Source: JAFMDF01 sp965277445 (lineage in GTDB: Bacteria; Bacteroidota; Bacteroidia; Chitinophagales; Saprospiraceae). Taken from it: DNA of 64,000 bases. The notes below the pieces were generated by a model. The model did not search any database, was not told where the DNA came from, and saw only the letters and a list, made by a program, of their open reading frames with translations. The stretch spans positions 2,914,001 to 2,978,000 of the forward strand of contig CBDICY010000032.1 of NCBI GenBank assembly GCA_965277445.1, given 5' to 3'. Position 1 is the first letter of the stretch. Every line of letters begins with the position of its first letter. Made by a program: the position numbers and the translations under genes. Of the stretch, positions 18,351 to 28,643 are shown in pieces.

Positions 18351-20810
18351 TTAATTTAAATGCTGAACAATCAATTTTTTAGAAAAGGTATGTTTTGCAA
18401 TCTGAATATCCAAATAATAAATACCATTCGGATAATTAGTAGTTGGTAAAACAAAGGAATTAGTAGCTTTTGGAATAGTATAATTAACAGTCTTACCAAG
18501 CATATCTCGCAAATATATCTGAATGGGTTGATCGATTGACAATGAACCAAAATTAATAGTAATTTGCTGATTTGCAGGATTGGGGAATACTTTAAAATTT
18601 GCTGCCAAAATAACCGCTTTATCACTACTCACTAACTCATTATTTTTATTGAAACTAGGTGTTTGGGAAATAAAATTGCCCGTTCCATTCGGCACTCTTG
18701 CCATCGCTACATTTGCCAACTGTCCCCCAAAAGAAAGAGAATCAATCACCGTTCCATCTTCGTGCGATAGCATCAACGCTTCTCCATTTTTTTCTAATTT
18801 GAAATCTGCATGCAAACCTGCTTGGTCTTCGTCTTTATCTGCCCAAATTACCAAATAACCGCCTGCTTCGATAATAGTATTAGTAGGAAAAGTCCACTTT
18901 AGTGGCTGGTCTAATTTATCCGTTAAAAAGAAACCCGTTAAATCAATTGCTTGATTGGTATTATTATACAATTCTATCCAATCATCAAATTCTCCGTCCG
19001 CATCAGGAACACCGTCTGTAGTATCTTTACTGGCTGCCACAAATTCATTAATCGTAATATCTTGCCAACGTACTGGACTAAATGCCATTGAACAACTTTC
19101 CCCCGCATCGATTAACTGATTAAATACTTGTGGAATGCGTTGGTCTAGAAAAAATTGTAAAGCTGGAATATTAACATCATTACCACCACCAGTTCCATTG
19201 CCCACATCATATTCATAATAATCTTTTGAGAAAAAAGGATAGGGTTCTTCGTAAATATGGGGGCGAATTAATTCGGTTTGTTGATTGATTAAATTGGTTA
19301 AGCGAGATTTAGTGAAATTTGTCGCCATCATCACACAACTAAGTTCTAAAAATCGTTCTTTAAATTCAGGTACATTCATTAATCGAATGATTAACACTTT
19401 AGAAGAATCGTCAATAAATAAAGGTAAATTTCTAGTATACTCAATGCCTAATTCCCCTAGTTTATCTGTACCCGTTAAAATTTCTTGATATTTGGCTTCG
19501 CAAACCGCATCCCAGCCATCCGTACAACAAAAGTCATCTTCTCTGGACACTATCTGAAAAATTGGATCATCAATCGGATGCGGACTTATTTCGCCAGAGT
19601 CTACCTGACAAGTTGCTAAGTCAAAACTAAATTCAATCGGGCGACATCTGGTATGTTCACAGATGCTTCCATTTTCCAATCGTTTAACCGTTAAGCAAAC
19701 TTCCGCCTCCTTTAAATCGCCAAAATTGACTACGGGATTTGCTAAATTAGAGGTAACACCATTGCCAAAATCCCAAAACCATTCCTGTGCTCTAGGCTCA
19801 CTTTTATCAAGGAAAAGTACGACATCTCCTTGCTCATAATACTGAAATTCGGCGAGTAAATCACAGCCCGCAGTTAAGGGACGATACGGATTGGCATCAA
19901 AATCAAAATCACCACCCATCGATAAATTATAATCCCAAGGAATCCATTCAAATAAATCCGTATCTGGATTGTGATAAATGTACCAATTTCGTTGATTGTC
20001 AACATAAGAATCCCAATTATTCAACGCAATATCCGCAGCTAGAACCCTTAAATAATTTTCAACATCAAATACCTTTTGAATTTCTCTAGCAAAAATCGAA
20101 TCGGGCGTATTATTCAAAACGTCTACTAACTCTAGGAAATCACTCCAATCATCGGTATCTTCATTTGTTTTTAATTCTATGTCTTCTTGATAGGGAAGGA
20201 CTTCTTGCCCAAGCCATTGTAACCTAGACCAAGCATTATTTTTGTATAAATTGCCTTTTCCATTAGAAAAATTATTAGTCACAAATGTTTTATCTATTTG
20301 CTCAATTATACTATATAATCCCCAATACTGACCATTAATAGACACCCTAGCGTGCGCGACTCTTGGGGTTTTTACGCCCGCTGTTCGCAGGACATCATAA
20401 GCAATAAAATCCCTTAATTGACTGGGGTCACAAGATCCATTATGCAAATTAAATTTTTTCATGCCATCGTAATCCTGTCCACGTACAAATTCATTTAAAT
20501 CTACCTTGAATGGCTTCTTAAACTCAGAAGCATGCCGAAAAGAAGATTTACCTCGCATTCGGACACCTATAGAATCTAAAATAGTACCATCAATTTTTAT
20601 TTGATCTGCCATTAACCATGGAATATCTGATCCACTAAAAGAACTAGAATCGTCATAATAAACCAATAAGCTATCCCAAAAGGAAAGGTCAGAAAAAGTG
20701 AAATTAATTTCGTGAACTTGACTAGCGTCGAACAAGTCGTTTCCTTTTTGGGCAATTAAAATATTCCCTTGGAAAGATAGAAAGAGGAATAGTAAAAATG
20801 TGTTTTTCAT
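18351..20810 (-). CDS. CotH-fold secreted protein with PKD, lamin-tail and T9SS domains
   Basis: An 819-residue exported protein. A signal peptide (1-20) is followed by a CotH-type atypical kinase fold (about 31-490). Its hallmarks are the IGVRMRGKSSF and KPFKVDLNEF stretches, LRDFIAYDVLR, GLYSIIEQID and the WIPWDYNLSMGG metal-loop region. A PKD-like domain (about 315-400, FWDFGNGVTS) is inserted in it. A lamin-tail domain (about 580-700, ITINEFVAAS...DWIELYN) and a type A T9SS sorting domain (about 735-819, FPNPANQQITINFG) end the protein. CotH proteins can phosphorylate protein targets; whether this one is active is not shown. The stop codon (18351-18353) lies inside the 9-bp target duplication of the adjacent IS, which kept it intact. 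It is convergent with the giant adhesin gene. Confidence 0.92.
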   Translation of the reverse strand: MKNTFLLFLFLSFQGNILIAQKGNDLFDASQVHEINFTFSDLSFWDSLLVYYDDSSSFSGSDIPWLMADQIKIDGTILDSIGVRMRGKSSFRHASEFKKPFKVDLNEFVRGQDYDGMKKFNLHNGSCDPSQLRDFIAYDVLRTAGVKTPRVAHARVSINGQYWGLYSIIEQIDKTFVTNNFSNGKGNLYKNNAWSRLQWLGQEVLPYQEDIELKTNEDTDDWSDFLELVDVLNNTPDSIFAREIQKVFDVENYLRVLAADIALNNWDSYVDNQRNWYIYHNPDTDLFEWIPWDYNLSMGGDFDFDANPYRPLTAGCDLLAEFQYYEQGDVVLFLDKSEPRAQEWFWDFGNGVTSNLANPVVNFGDLKEAEVCLTVKRLENGSICEHTRCRPIEFSFDLATCQVDSGEISPHPIDDPIFQIVSREDDFCCTDGWDAVCEAKYQEILTGTDKLGELGIEYTRNLPLFIDDSSKVLIIRLMNVPEFKERFLELSCVMMATNFTKSRLTNLINQQTELIRPHIYEEPYPFFSKDYYEYDVGNGTGGGNDVNIPALQFFLDQRIPQVFNQLIDAGESCSMAFSPVRWQDITINEFVAASKDTTDGVPDADGEFDDWIELYNNTNQAIDLTGFFLTDKLDQPLKWTFPTNTIIEAGGYLVIWADKDEDQAGLHADFKLEKNGEALMLSHEDGTVIDSLSFGGQLANVAMARVPNGTGNFISQTPSFNKNNELVSSDKAVILAANFKVFPNPANQQITINFGSLSIDQPIQIYLRDMLGKTVNYTIPKATNSFVLPTTNYPNGIYYLDIQIAKHTFSKKLIVQHLN

Positions 20811-21335
20811 GTGTAACCGTTTATGTTTCTTTTGAAAGGAGGGAGGTGTAAGTAGGCAAATGGAATAGCGTAATTGGCAAAATAAGCAGTTGCTAATAAG
20901 GAATCAATTACATTTTTTAGGATTAGTCAAAAATAGAAACGATGTTTTCTTATAGTGAAAAATAATTGAATGGATTTAAAATGCTGACAATGAATATTTT
21001 ATATTTTTAATATTTTTTTTTTATTAATGTGTTTTAATAAAAAGTCAATTGAGTTTAGACAATTAGTTTTTATGCTGAAATTATTCGTGTGACAGCCTCT
21101 TCGCCGTTCGCCTTTTGCCAAATAAAATCAATTGATTTTCTGGATTTGAAAGGAAAATTGATAAAAGTTGAGCGACATAACTAATGCCGCTCAACGAAAG
21201 TGGCGTTATAACCAATAACTTAAACAAGGCGATTGTAGAAACAACCATCTTGTAAAAAGCTATTGATAGCACTTTTTATCGTCGAAACTATCAATTTTTA
21301 TCATTCCTTAAGAAGCTATAGATTAAAAAAAATTT
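20811..21335. other. Intergenic region upstream of the CotH gene
   Basis: About 525 AT-rich bases without a convincing gene. Reading on the minus strand, a TATTTTTG box at 20928-20935 matches the Bacteroidota -7 consensus and could start the CotH transcript, about 110 bases before its ATG. A 63-codon frame inside was not called. Confidence 0.4.
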
Positions 21336-21360
21336 AGGCGGCTATGGAAAATAGCCGCCT
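21336..21360 (-). terminator. Intrinsic terminator of the SdrD-B repeat protein gene
   Basis: Perfect 9-base GC-rich arms at 21336-21344 and 21352-21360 flank a 7-base loop, extended by AT pairs. Read on the minus strand, the hairpin is followed by a long T run (complement of the A run at 21325-21332). It lies about 40 bases beyond the stop codon of the gene at 21398-26245. Confidence 0.9.
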
Positions 21361-21397
21361 AATTTTAACATCCTCTATTTCTATAAGAGAACAACAA

Positions 21398-24300
21398 TTA
21401 TTCTATAATTACCTTCTTCGTCATTACTTCACCGCTTTCTACTTGGGCGGCAATGTAGTATAAACCACCTTGTAACTGATCTAGTGCAATTCGTACTGCA
21501 GCATTCGGTATTTTATCTACTTGAACTTGTTTGACTACTTGCCCAATTTGATTATGTACTTGAATGATACCTGATTTTCCTGCAAAACCTTTTAGATGGA
21601 CAAATACTTCCTCTTTAACTGGATTTGGGTAAACTTCAAAATCTGCACCTAATCCATTGCCTAGTTGTGTACCAGTATTTGGCGCAACTAAAGAACTACC
21701 ACCCATATTTACATCTTGTGTGAAATTACAGATCGACTGCCAACCAGCCGTATATAATTGGATGTCTATATGGTATCTACCAGCACCTAATCCAGAAGCC
21801 GTAATTGGTCCAGCACAGTTAGCGCCTGTACATTCTTTAGCCAAGCTAAAATCAGGATTAAAAATCTTCACGATAGCTACTGGAGCTGACCAACCAGAAA
21901 CGGTAATTTGACCATTGCCAGACTGAACATTGATATTATTACAATCATCGCCGCTGCTATTACCACCACCGTTGTTGCCACCGCCATTATTACCGCCGCC
22001 ATTGTTACCACCACCGTTGTTGCTGCCACCAACCGTTATGTTTTCCTGTTTTTCACAGATAAAGTTCCATTGAGCGGTATAGAATTGTACTTGGACATTA
22101 TAGTCCCCATTGCTCACATTTTGCTGAACGGTGCTTGGACAATCGCCAGAACATTCATAAACCAAATTCCAACTGGCATCAAAAATCTTAGTGATCTCTA
22201 TAGCCGCAGTAAGGCCACTAATGGTTATTTGTCCATTATTGCCGCTGATGTTAATATCTGAGCAAGTGCCTGTTCCGCCACCGCCATTATTACCACCACC
22301 ATTATTACCGCCATTACCACAGCCACTTGGCGGATTCACCGTAACCGTTGTTTCACAACCTGCTATATCATGATCTCTAATCACAATTGTCTTACTGCCA
22401 CTAACCCCTGTGATTCTTCTGGTTGAGCCATAATTTTGGGTGAATAAACCAAACTCGCCAATATCCCAGCCCCAGTCACCAGTATTTGACCCATTGACCG
22501 TAATATCAAAAGAATAGGTACTCCCGTCACATCGGACATTACTGACATTCGCATTAATCTCACAACTTTGAGGAACTGCATTTCTTGGAGAAAATCCTGC
22601 ATCCAAAGTGGTATTATCTTCTCCAGCACTTAAGGTGAAGAAATCGGTAAATCCTAATAAATTAATATCACTATCCTCACTATCATTACTACTTTGATCT
22701 TTTGGAGAAGGAATTAAGTCTCCTGGTTGTCCTACCAATTTTAATTGATAAGTACCTGGATCTAAGTCGCAAAATTTATAGCGTCCATTCTGATCAGTAA
22801 TTTTAAAGGCTAAGAAATTGCCACTTGCATCATTTAACTGTACATAGACTCCTTGAACCCCTGAATCCCCTGGATCTTGAATACCATTGCCATTATTATC
22901 TCGGAACGCTAAATCTCCTACGCAGGCTTTGCCCGTATTCCCTTGTGGTACTAAACCTGCATCAACCGTAGGGTCATTTTGACCTTGATTTAAAAAGAAA
23001 ACATTGGTCATACCATTTGCCCCAATATCACTATCGGTTGCATCATTACCTACATTCATCGGAGAAGGATTAAAGTTGTTGGGTACGTTGACCATTACTT
23101 TATACGACCCTTGAGGTACATTATTAAATTGGTAATTACCATTTCCATTAGTTGTGGTAGTTTGTAAAGTGTTGCCATTGCTATCTTGTAATTTGACGGT
23201 TACGCCTCCAATACCAGGCTCTCCATTATCTTGCTGTCCATTGCCATTATTGTCCGCAAAAACTTTATCGCCAATACTACCATCATTATTAGGTTGGTTA
23301 GGCACAAACCCTGCATCAATTGTTGGATTATTTTCGCCATCGGCTAAGAAAAATGGATCGGTCATTTGATTGGACTGATTGTCACTATCCGTTGCGTCAT
23401 TACCAACATTCGCAGGAGATTGGGTAAAACCATTGGGTGTGTTAAACATTACCTTATAATTTCCTGAAGCTAAACCCGTAAAACCATAACTACCATCGCC
23501 ACTAGTAGTGGTTTCTTGTAAGGTATTACCGTTAGCGTCTTGTAATTTGACCGTTACGCCACCAATGCCAGGTTCGCCATTGTCTTGTTGTCCGTTATTA
23601 TTATTATCGGCAAAAACTTTGTCCCCTACACTTGCAGTATTCATAGGTTGACTTGGCACGTATCCTGCGTCTATGTCTGTTCGGTCTTGATTTTCTCCAA
23701 GGAAAAATGGATTGGTCATTTGATTGTTTTGTACATCCGAATCTGTTGCATCATTTCCGCCTTGTTTTGGCATGGTGATGGTAAATCCATTCGGCGTATT
23801 AAACATTACCTTATACAAACCTTGATCTAAACCAGTAAAGCTATAATTACCGCTGCCATTTGTAGTCGTTTGTTGTAAAACATTGCCATTCATGTCTTGT
23901 AACTTAACCGTTACCCCACTAATACCTGGCTCATTTCCATTTTGCACACCATCTCCATTATTATCCACAAAGACTTTATCTCCTAGACTTGCCCCCGTAT
24001 TGGGTTGATCTGGCACAAATCCTGCATCAATAGTATTATTTGTTTCTCCACTTCCTAAGAAAAATGGATCGGTCATTTGATTAGACTGATTATCACTATC
24101 TATTGCATCATTACCTACATTCGCAGGAGATTGGGTAAACCCATTTGGCGTATTAAACATTACCTTGTAATTACCTGAAGTTAAGCCCGTAAAACTATAA
24201 CTACCATTTCCACTAGTTGTCGTTTCCTGTAAAGTATTACCATTTGCATCTTGTAATTTGACGGTTACCCCACCAATACCAGGTTCTCCATTGTCCTGTT

Positions 24301-26245
24301 GTCCATTATTATTATTGTCTGCAAAAACTCTATCTCCAACCGTTCCATTATTAGGTTGACTCGGAATATAACCCGCATCAATGTTGGTTAGATTTTGTCC
24401 TTCGCCAACAAAAAATGGATTGGTCATTTGATCATTCTGAACATCCGAATCGGTCTCATCATTTCCGCCCTGTTTTGGCATAGTGATCGTAAACCCATTT
24501 GGGGTATTAAACATGACTTTATACAAGCCTTGAGTTAAACCAGTAAAAGAATAACTACCATCTCCACTTGTGGTTGTTTCCTGTAAAGTGTTCCCATTAG
24601 AATCTTGTAACTTGACCGTTACGCCACCAATACCCGGTTCGCCATTTTCTTGAATGCCATTACCATTATTATCCGCAAAAACTTTATCTCCTACACTTGC
24701 TTGATTTGGATTACCCTGAACTAAGCCTACATCTTGATCGAGGCGCATATCCCCTGGATTAATAAAAATAGGATCAGTCATGCCTGTAGCTGGATTGGCA
24801 TCTGAATCGTTATCCTCATTGCCACCTTGATTTGGCGTAGTAAAGCTAAATCCTGCTGGCAGGTTGGTATAAGTTAACTTATAAGACATATTTGGCATGA
24901 CATTATTAAATTTGTACTTACCAAAAAAGTCAGAAGTTGTTTGTCCTATAAACTGGCCATTATCTTTGCTTAAAGTTACTGTAACGCCTTGAATCCCAGG
25001 TTCTCCATTATTCATAATTCCATTCCCGTTCAAATCATTAAAAACCATATCTCCAATCATACTAGGATTGGGTTGGTTACAATTTTCTACATTGATAGTA
25101 ATACTAACGGTTCTTCTACACGGTACACAAACTTCATTTCCGTTTCCTCCGTTATTATTGCCAGAAGAATTGCTACTAGAGCCAGAATTGCTGCCACTTC
25201 CAGAGCCGCTACCAGAACCAGAATTGCTACCACTTCCAGAACCAGAAGATCCACTTCCGCTAGACCCACTTCCAGAATTATTATTAACCCCTCCTTGTGG
25301 ACAAATGACTAGGTTAGCAAAACCATTATTTCCAGAGCTAGAGTTGCTGCTACTTCCACTAGAACCGCTACCAGAGCCAGAATTATTACTACCACTACCA
25401 GAAGACCCACTTCCACTTGAACCGCTACCAGAATTATTCCCACCATTACCATTATCGGTACAACCATTATCAATGGTTAAAGAAACCTGACGACTTCCAG
25501 TTGTTGAAAAGGTAACGTTTACGGGGCCATTCCCTACAAAAGTTTGAGGACTAGCACCTGCGCCAAAATTCCAAGTGTATGCCAAACAAGGAAAGCCTAA
25601 ATCTGGGGCAGAAAAAGTTACGGGTTGATTGGTACAGAAATTACCGCTTGTGCTAGTAATTGAACTGGTTGGATTATTAATAGAAGGTAAAGGGCATTCC
25701 TCTGGCGGAGCAAGAGGTGTACATACTAAGCCATTATCAAAAACGACTCTCTCTAGTAATAATGCTCCAAATTGCTCACCGGGAACAATTGGTGCAGAAC
25801 AAGAGGTATGAAAATCAAGGGTTTGTAGGCGACTGCCTCCTTGACTGGTTCTAAGAATGATTTCTGTCCCTGAATCAAATTTGTCCCCATCGGAATCTAA
25901 AGTAAAAGTTTCCCCTAAGTTGACTGTTCCGTCAAAGAAATCTTCAACTTCTATGTAAACAGATCCTGCGGTTGCGGCACCACCATCACAATCAAATTTT
26001 GATCCTTGTGAATCGGTTGAACTACTACAACTGCCACCGACATAACGGAAGGTAATTTGCGCTGGTTTACCACCTTGATCACAGCAATCACCGCTGTTGC
26101 TCCCTGAGCCACTACCACTACTACCACTACTACTACCACTGCCACTACTGCCGCTTTGGGCAAAGGCAGTCATACTCATACCGAGCATAAAACATAATAA
26201 AAAAGTAGACTGTAAAAGCCTTAGTTTGAAGTACTTGTTGTTCAT
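21398..26245 (-). CDS. Secreted SdrD-B-repeat protein with T9SS sorting domain (1615 aa)
   Basis: Signal peptide 1-29, cleaved after an AFA motif, is followed by a Ser/Gly-rich stretch. Next is a ~120-residue module (about 54-185), a PKD domain (about 190-262, YTWNFGAGASP) and more SG-rich low-complexity linkers. Seven SdrD-B-like beta-sandwich repeats follow (about 395-1219), each opening with a GDKVFADNNGNG motif that probably binds calcium. Two ~75-residue copies of a Trp/Cys module (about 1328-1406 and 1431-1514) are joined by GGGNN linkers. A type A T9SS sorting domain (about 1533-1615, FEVYPNPVKEEV) ends the protein. It is probably a rod-like surface stalk; the partner is unknown. The gene stands alone with its own terminator. 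Confidence 0.92.
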   Translation of the reverse strand: MNNKYFKLRLLQSTFLLCFMLGMSMTAFAQSGSSGSGSSSGSSGSGSGSNSGDCCDQGGKPAQITFRYVGGSCSSSTDSQGSKFDCDGGAATAGSVYIEVEDFFDGTVNLGETFTLDSDGDKFDSGTEIILRTSQGGSRLQTLDFHTSCSAPIVPGEQFGALLLERVVFDNGLVCTPLAPPEECPLPSINNPTSSITSTSGNFCTNQPVTFSAPDLGFPCLAYTWNFGAGASPQTFVGNGPVNVTFSTTGSRQVSLTIDNGCTDNGNGGNNSGSGSSGSGSSGSGSNNSGSGSGSSGSSSNSSSGNNGFANLVICPQGGVNNNSGSGSSGSGSSGSGSGSNSGSGSGSGSGSNSGSSSNSSGNNNGGNGNEVCVPCRRTVSITINVENCNQPNPSMIGDMVFNDLNGNGIMNNGEPGIQGVTVTLSKDNGQFIGQTTSDFFGKYKFNNVMPNMSYKLTYTNLPAGFSFTTPNQGGNEDNDSDANPATGMTDPIFINPGDMRLDQDVGLVQGNPNQASVGDKVFADNNGNGIQENGEPGIGGVTVKLQDSNGNTLQETTTSGDGSYSFTGLTQGLYKVMFNTPNGFTITMPKQGGNDETDSDVQNDQMTNPFFVGEGQNLTNIDAGYIPSQPNNGTVGDRVFADNNNNGQQDNGEPGIGGVTVKLQDANGNTLQETTTSGNGSYSFTGLTSGNYKVMFNTPNGFTQSPANVGNDAIDSDNQSNQMTDPFFLGSGETNNTIDAGFVPDQPNTGASLGDKVFVDNNGDGVQNGNEPGISGVTVKLQDMNGNVLQQTTTNGSGNYSFTGLDQGLYKVMFNTPNGFTITMPKQGGNDATDSDVQNNQMTNPFFLGENQDRTDIDAGYVPSQPMNTASVGDKVFADNNNNGQQDNGEPGIGGVTVKLQDANGNTLQETTTSGDGSYGFTGLASGNYKVMFNTPNGFTQSPANVGNDATDSDNQSNQMTDPFFLADGENNPTIDAGFVPNQPNNDGSIGDKVFADNNGNGQQDNGEPGIGGVTVKLQDSNGNTLQTTTTNGNGNYQFNNVPQGSYKVMVNVPNNFNPSPMNVGNDATDSDIGANGMTNVFFLNQGQNDPTVDAGLVPQGNTGKACVGDLAFRDNNGNGIQDPGDSGVQGVYVQLNDASGNFLAFKITDQNGRYKFCDLDPGTYQLKLVGQPGDLIPSPKDQSSNDSEDSDINLLGFTDFFTLSAGEDNTTLDAGFSPRNAVPQSCEINANVSNVRCDGSTYSFDITVNGSNTGDWGWDIGEFGLFTQNYGSTRRITGVSGSKTIVIRDHDIAGCETTVTVNPPSGCGNGGNNGGGNNGGGGTGTCSDINISGNNGQITISGLTAAIEITKIFDASWNLVYECSGDCPSTVQQNVSNGDYNVQVQFYTAQWNFICEKQENITVGGSNNGGGNNGGGNNGGGNNGGGNSSGDDCNNINVQSGNGQITVSGWSAPVAIVKIFNPDFSLAKECTGANCAGPITASGLGAGRYHIDIQLYTAGWQSICNFTQDVNMGGSSLVAPNTGTQLGNGLGADFEVYPNPVKEEVFVHLKGFAGKSGIIQVHNQIGQVVKQVQVDKIPNAAVRIALDQLQGGLYYIAAQVESGEVMTKKVIIE
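21955..22030 (-). repeat. 15-bp Gly/Asn linker microrepeat
   Basis: Tandem 15-bp units encode repeated GGGNN pentapeptides in the linker between the two Trp/Cys modules of the SdrD-B protein. A shorter version occurs near 22270-22320. Such arrays can change length by slippage without shifting the frame. Confidence 0.75.
22590..25065 (-). repeat. Seven tandem SdrD-B domain repeats, 354-bp period
   Basis: The GDK-type motif recurs at 25054, 24691, 24337, 23983, 23626, 23272 and 22918. The spacings are 363, 354, 354, 357, 354 and 354 bases. Domains 2 and 4 share one variant (ITMPKQGGND) and domains 3 and 5 another (SPANVGND). The array therefore grew at least once by duplication of a two-domain unit. 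Confidence 0.9.
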
Positions 26246-27215
26246 AATTTTTGTTTTAGTGTAATTGATATTTTCTGCTATTGAACTATTCTTTAAGATC
26301 AGAATGAATTAAAATATCGTAAGTAGGTGTTACTATAGAAGGGAGCTAAGGTGGTAAGAAATGCTGATTTAGGTGTCGCATTTGATAAAGTGTTTGTTCA
26401 AGTAAAAGTTAAAAAATAGTACCATAGCATAAGCCTCGACTGTTTAAAAACAGGTAGAAGATTACACGCTATCAAGTGTCAAATGATTTGATAGTTCCGT
26501 TACTTTTTGTTGATAGTCCACCAAAAAATTAATTAGCAGTAGCTACTTTGTTGTAGCGTCTATCATTATGTTCAACCGTTTACTTGAAAAAACTAAATTT
26601 TAAAGAAAAGGCTGATTTTTTTTGATAACCAGCCTTTCATCTTTAACTAAAATTTTTGCTAAATAGCCTAAGAATTATCCGTTCCTAACTATTTATTGAT
26701 TAAATACCGTTTACAATTTCTTGATAAGCTTGATAAGCTAGGGGGGATACCTACCCGCTTCGAGTGGCTTAATTTATGAGCCTAATAACCTGACTTTTTA
26801 TTGTTATTAGTTGCATAGCAAAAACTACCCGATTTTTTGATAGCTACTAGCTTAACTTTTTTCTTACTCGTTTTTGAGTTTCTTGATGATTTTTAGCTAA
26901 TTATGCCGTTAATTTTTGTAGATCACCCAATAAGTGATACAGTGTCAAATACCCACTTATTTATGGGTTTAAAATTTTGACAAAAGGGTTACGGTTTTTG
27001 GTATTACCACTATGTTTGAGTTTACCAAAATAAAGCTGTTTAACAGCGAATGATGTTTTATTAATTTTTTAGCTAAATTAAAAAAAAAGATGGAATGAGT
27101 AGGACTCATTATCTAGTTTAGCTAACAACCGAATACTATGAAATGGAAGACAAATAGAAGGGGGGAGAGCTTGTCTGTGTTTACAAATGTAAAGGTTTTT
27201 TGATAAAATCAAAAC
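26246..27215. other. 970-bp intergenic region without a gene
   Basis: No coding frame was found. A hairpin with 8-base arms at 26607-26614 and 26630-26637 reads as a terminator on the minus strand (T-rich after the hairpin), though the nearest minus-strand gene ends 580 bases upstream at 27216. The 13-mer CAACCGTTTACTT near 26570 recurs near 30240, also shortly before a hairpin. Confidence 0.45.
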
Positions 27216-28643
27216 TTATTGGACTATTTTTACTGCTTGTTGACTAGCGTTCAACAGCCATTGACGGTCGGTTAATAGCTCAGTTATTTTAATTTTTCCT
27301 TGAATTTCGACCATTTTATTGGCCTTAGCTTTTAATATTTGATAGAGTAAAGAAGTGAAATTTAAATAGGTTTGGAGAATATTATTGGCTATTTTTTTAT
27401 TGCGTTTTAGATAGATTGTAAAGGAGGCAAGCATGGACAATAAGGCTTCTTCTTCATCAGTCTCAAAGTATATTTTAATGAGCATGGTCTTAGCGCCTAG
27501 ATTATAAAAGATGTCCGAATATTGAACCCGCATTAGGTGAGACTGTGCTTGTTGGTAGTCTTTTTTTCGATAATGTAAATCTGCCATATTGAAGTGTAAG
27601 GCGTCTTCTTGAAATTCTTTTTCCAGATGAGTATGATACCTTTGAATAAATTGAGCGGTCCAATCAAATTTTTTCAGATTGAAACCCAATTTAGTGATGT
27701 TTTTAAAAATCCAAGGAGAGAGATACCCATTGACGTATAAAATCTTTTGTTCCACACCCGCTAAATACAAATCAAGCGAATGATTGGCATAGTAATGAAC
27801 TTTAATGTTTTTTTTGATTTGCTGCCCGCAGAAATTAATCGCAAAAACATAAAAATAATTTTTTTCCGAGTTGGGAATATTATGCTGATGTAATTGGATT
27901 GCATCCATTAAACGTAGAAAATCTGTGGCGGAATCTTCTTTGGTTAATAGATCATAAGCGATTAAATAAATGGATAAGACGGGGTCTAATGATTCTTTTT
28001 TATTTTTGAGAAAATGAACGAGTTCTTCAATGAAGGAGATTTGATAATCAGCCGCAATGATATTTTTCCATTCCAACATTTCACAAGCTATCTTTAGCTT
28101 ATTAAAAAAATAGAATTCATCTAAATGATTTAAAGATAATTGAATAGAGGAATCATATCTGCGCTGATTTTGTCCTAAAAAATACCTTTTTGAAATATCT
28201 GACAACTGGTACTGATTTAAATAAAATTGATTGTCTTCGTCTTTTTCTTCAATCGATAATGCTTGTGTTTTCTGAAGATAGTGACGGTAATTTTTATCTA
28301 GTTTCCTTTCTAATAATTCTTCCAGAATTAACCTATTGGTCGTCTGTGATTCTTTTTCCAATCTTGATATGGCTAAAAAATGCTCTGCTTGTTTTAATAA
28401 GTAATTATTGAGATGTACCAAGGCTCTTTCGTCGTATGGTTTGTTCGGAAAAAATTGTTGAAATAATACACGTTTATCCAAATCTGCTTCGCTGAAATTA
28501 GGGGCAATGGCTTTTAAATAATCAAAAAAAGGAAGTAATGCTGGTTTTTTATTAAAGAATGGAGAAGCTAAAAATTCACCAAATCTTCGCCATTCTGCTT
28601 TGCTGAACGTTGCTAACAATAAAATTAGTTTGCTATTTCTCAT
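27216..28643 (-). CDS. Helical protein of unknown function (475 aa)
   Basis: Not recognised as any characterised family. The protein is cytosolic by appearance, with no signal peptide or membrane segment. It is rich in Leu, Lys, Tyr, Phe and Gln, with regular amphipathic helices that suggest TPR-like or HEAT-like stacking. The N-terminus reads like a compact helical domain: FSKAEWRRFGEFLASPFFN. I believe similar proteins with an E-h-..F..FL.SPFFN start are common in Saprospirales, but this is from memory. It is flanked by long non-coding stretches and has no operon partner, so context gives no role. Confidence 0.75.
   Translation of the reverse strand: MRNSKLILLLATFSKAEWRRFGEFLASPFFNKKPALLPFFDYLKAIAPNFSEADLDKRVLFQQFFPNKPYDERALVHLNNYLLKQAEHFLAISRLEKESQTTNRLILEELLERKLDKNYRHYLQKTQALSIEEKDEDNQFYLNQYQLSDISKRYFLGQNQRRYDSSIQLSLNHLDEFYFFNKLKIACEMLEWKNIIAADYQISFIEELVHFLKNKKESLDPVLSIYLIAYDLLTKEDSATDFLRLMDAIQLHQHNIPNSEKNYFYVFAINFCGQQIKKNIKVHYYANHSLDLYLAGVEQKILYVNGYLSPWIFKNITKLGFNLKKFDWTAQFIQRYHTHLEKEFQEDALHFNMADLHYRKKDYQQAQSHLMRVQYSDIFYNLGAKTMLIKIYFETDEEEALLSMLASFTIYLKRNKKIANNILQTYLNFTSLLYQILKAKANKMVEIQGKIKITELLTDRQWLLNASQQAVKIVQ

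Noticed and set aside
22590..25065. Regular repeats considered as a CRISPR or satellite array
   Set aside because: The 354-bp period is a whole protein domain in one reading frame; there are no short palindromic repeats or unique spacers.
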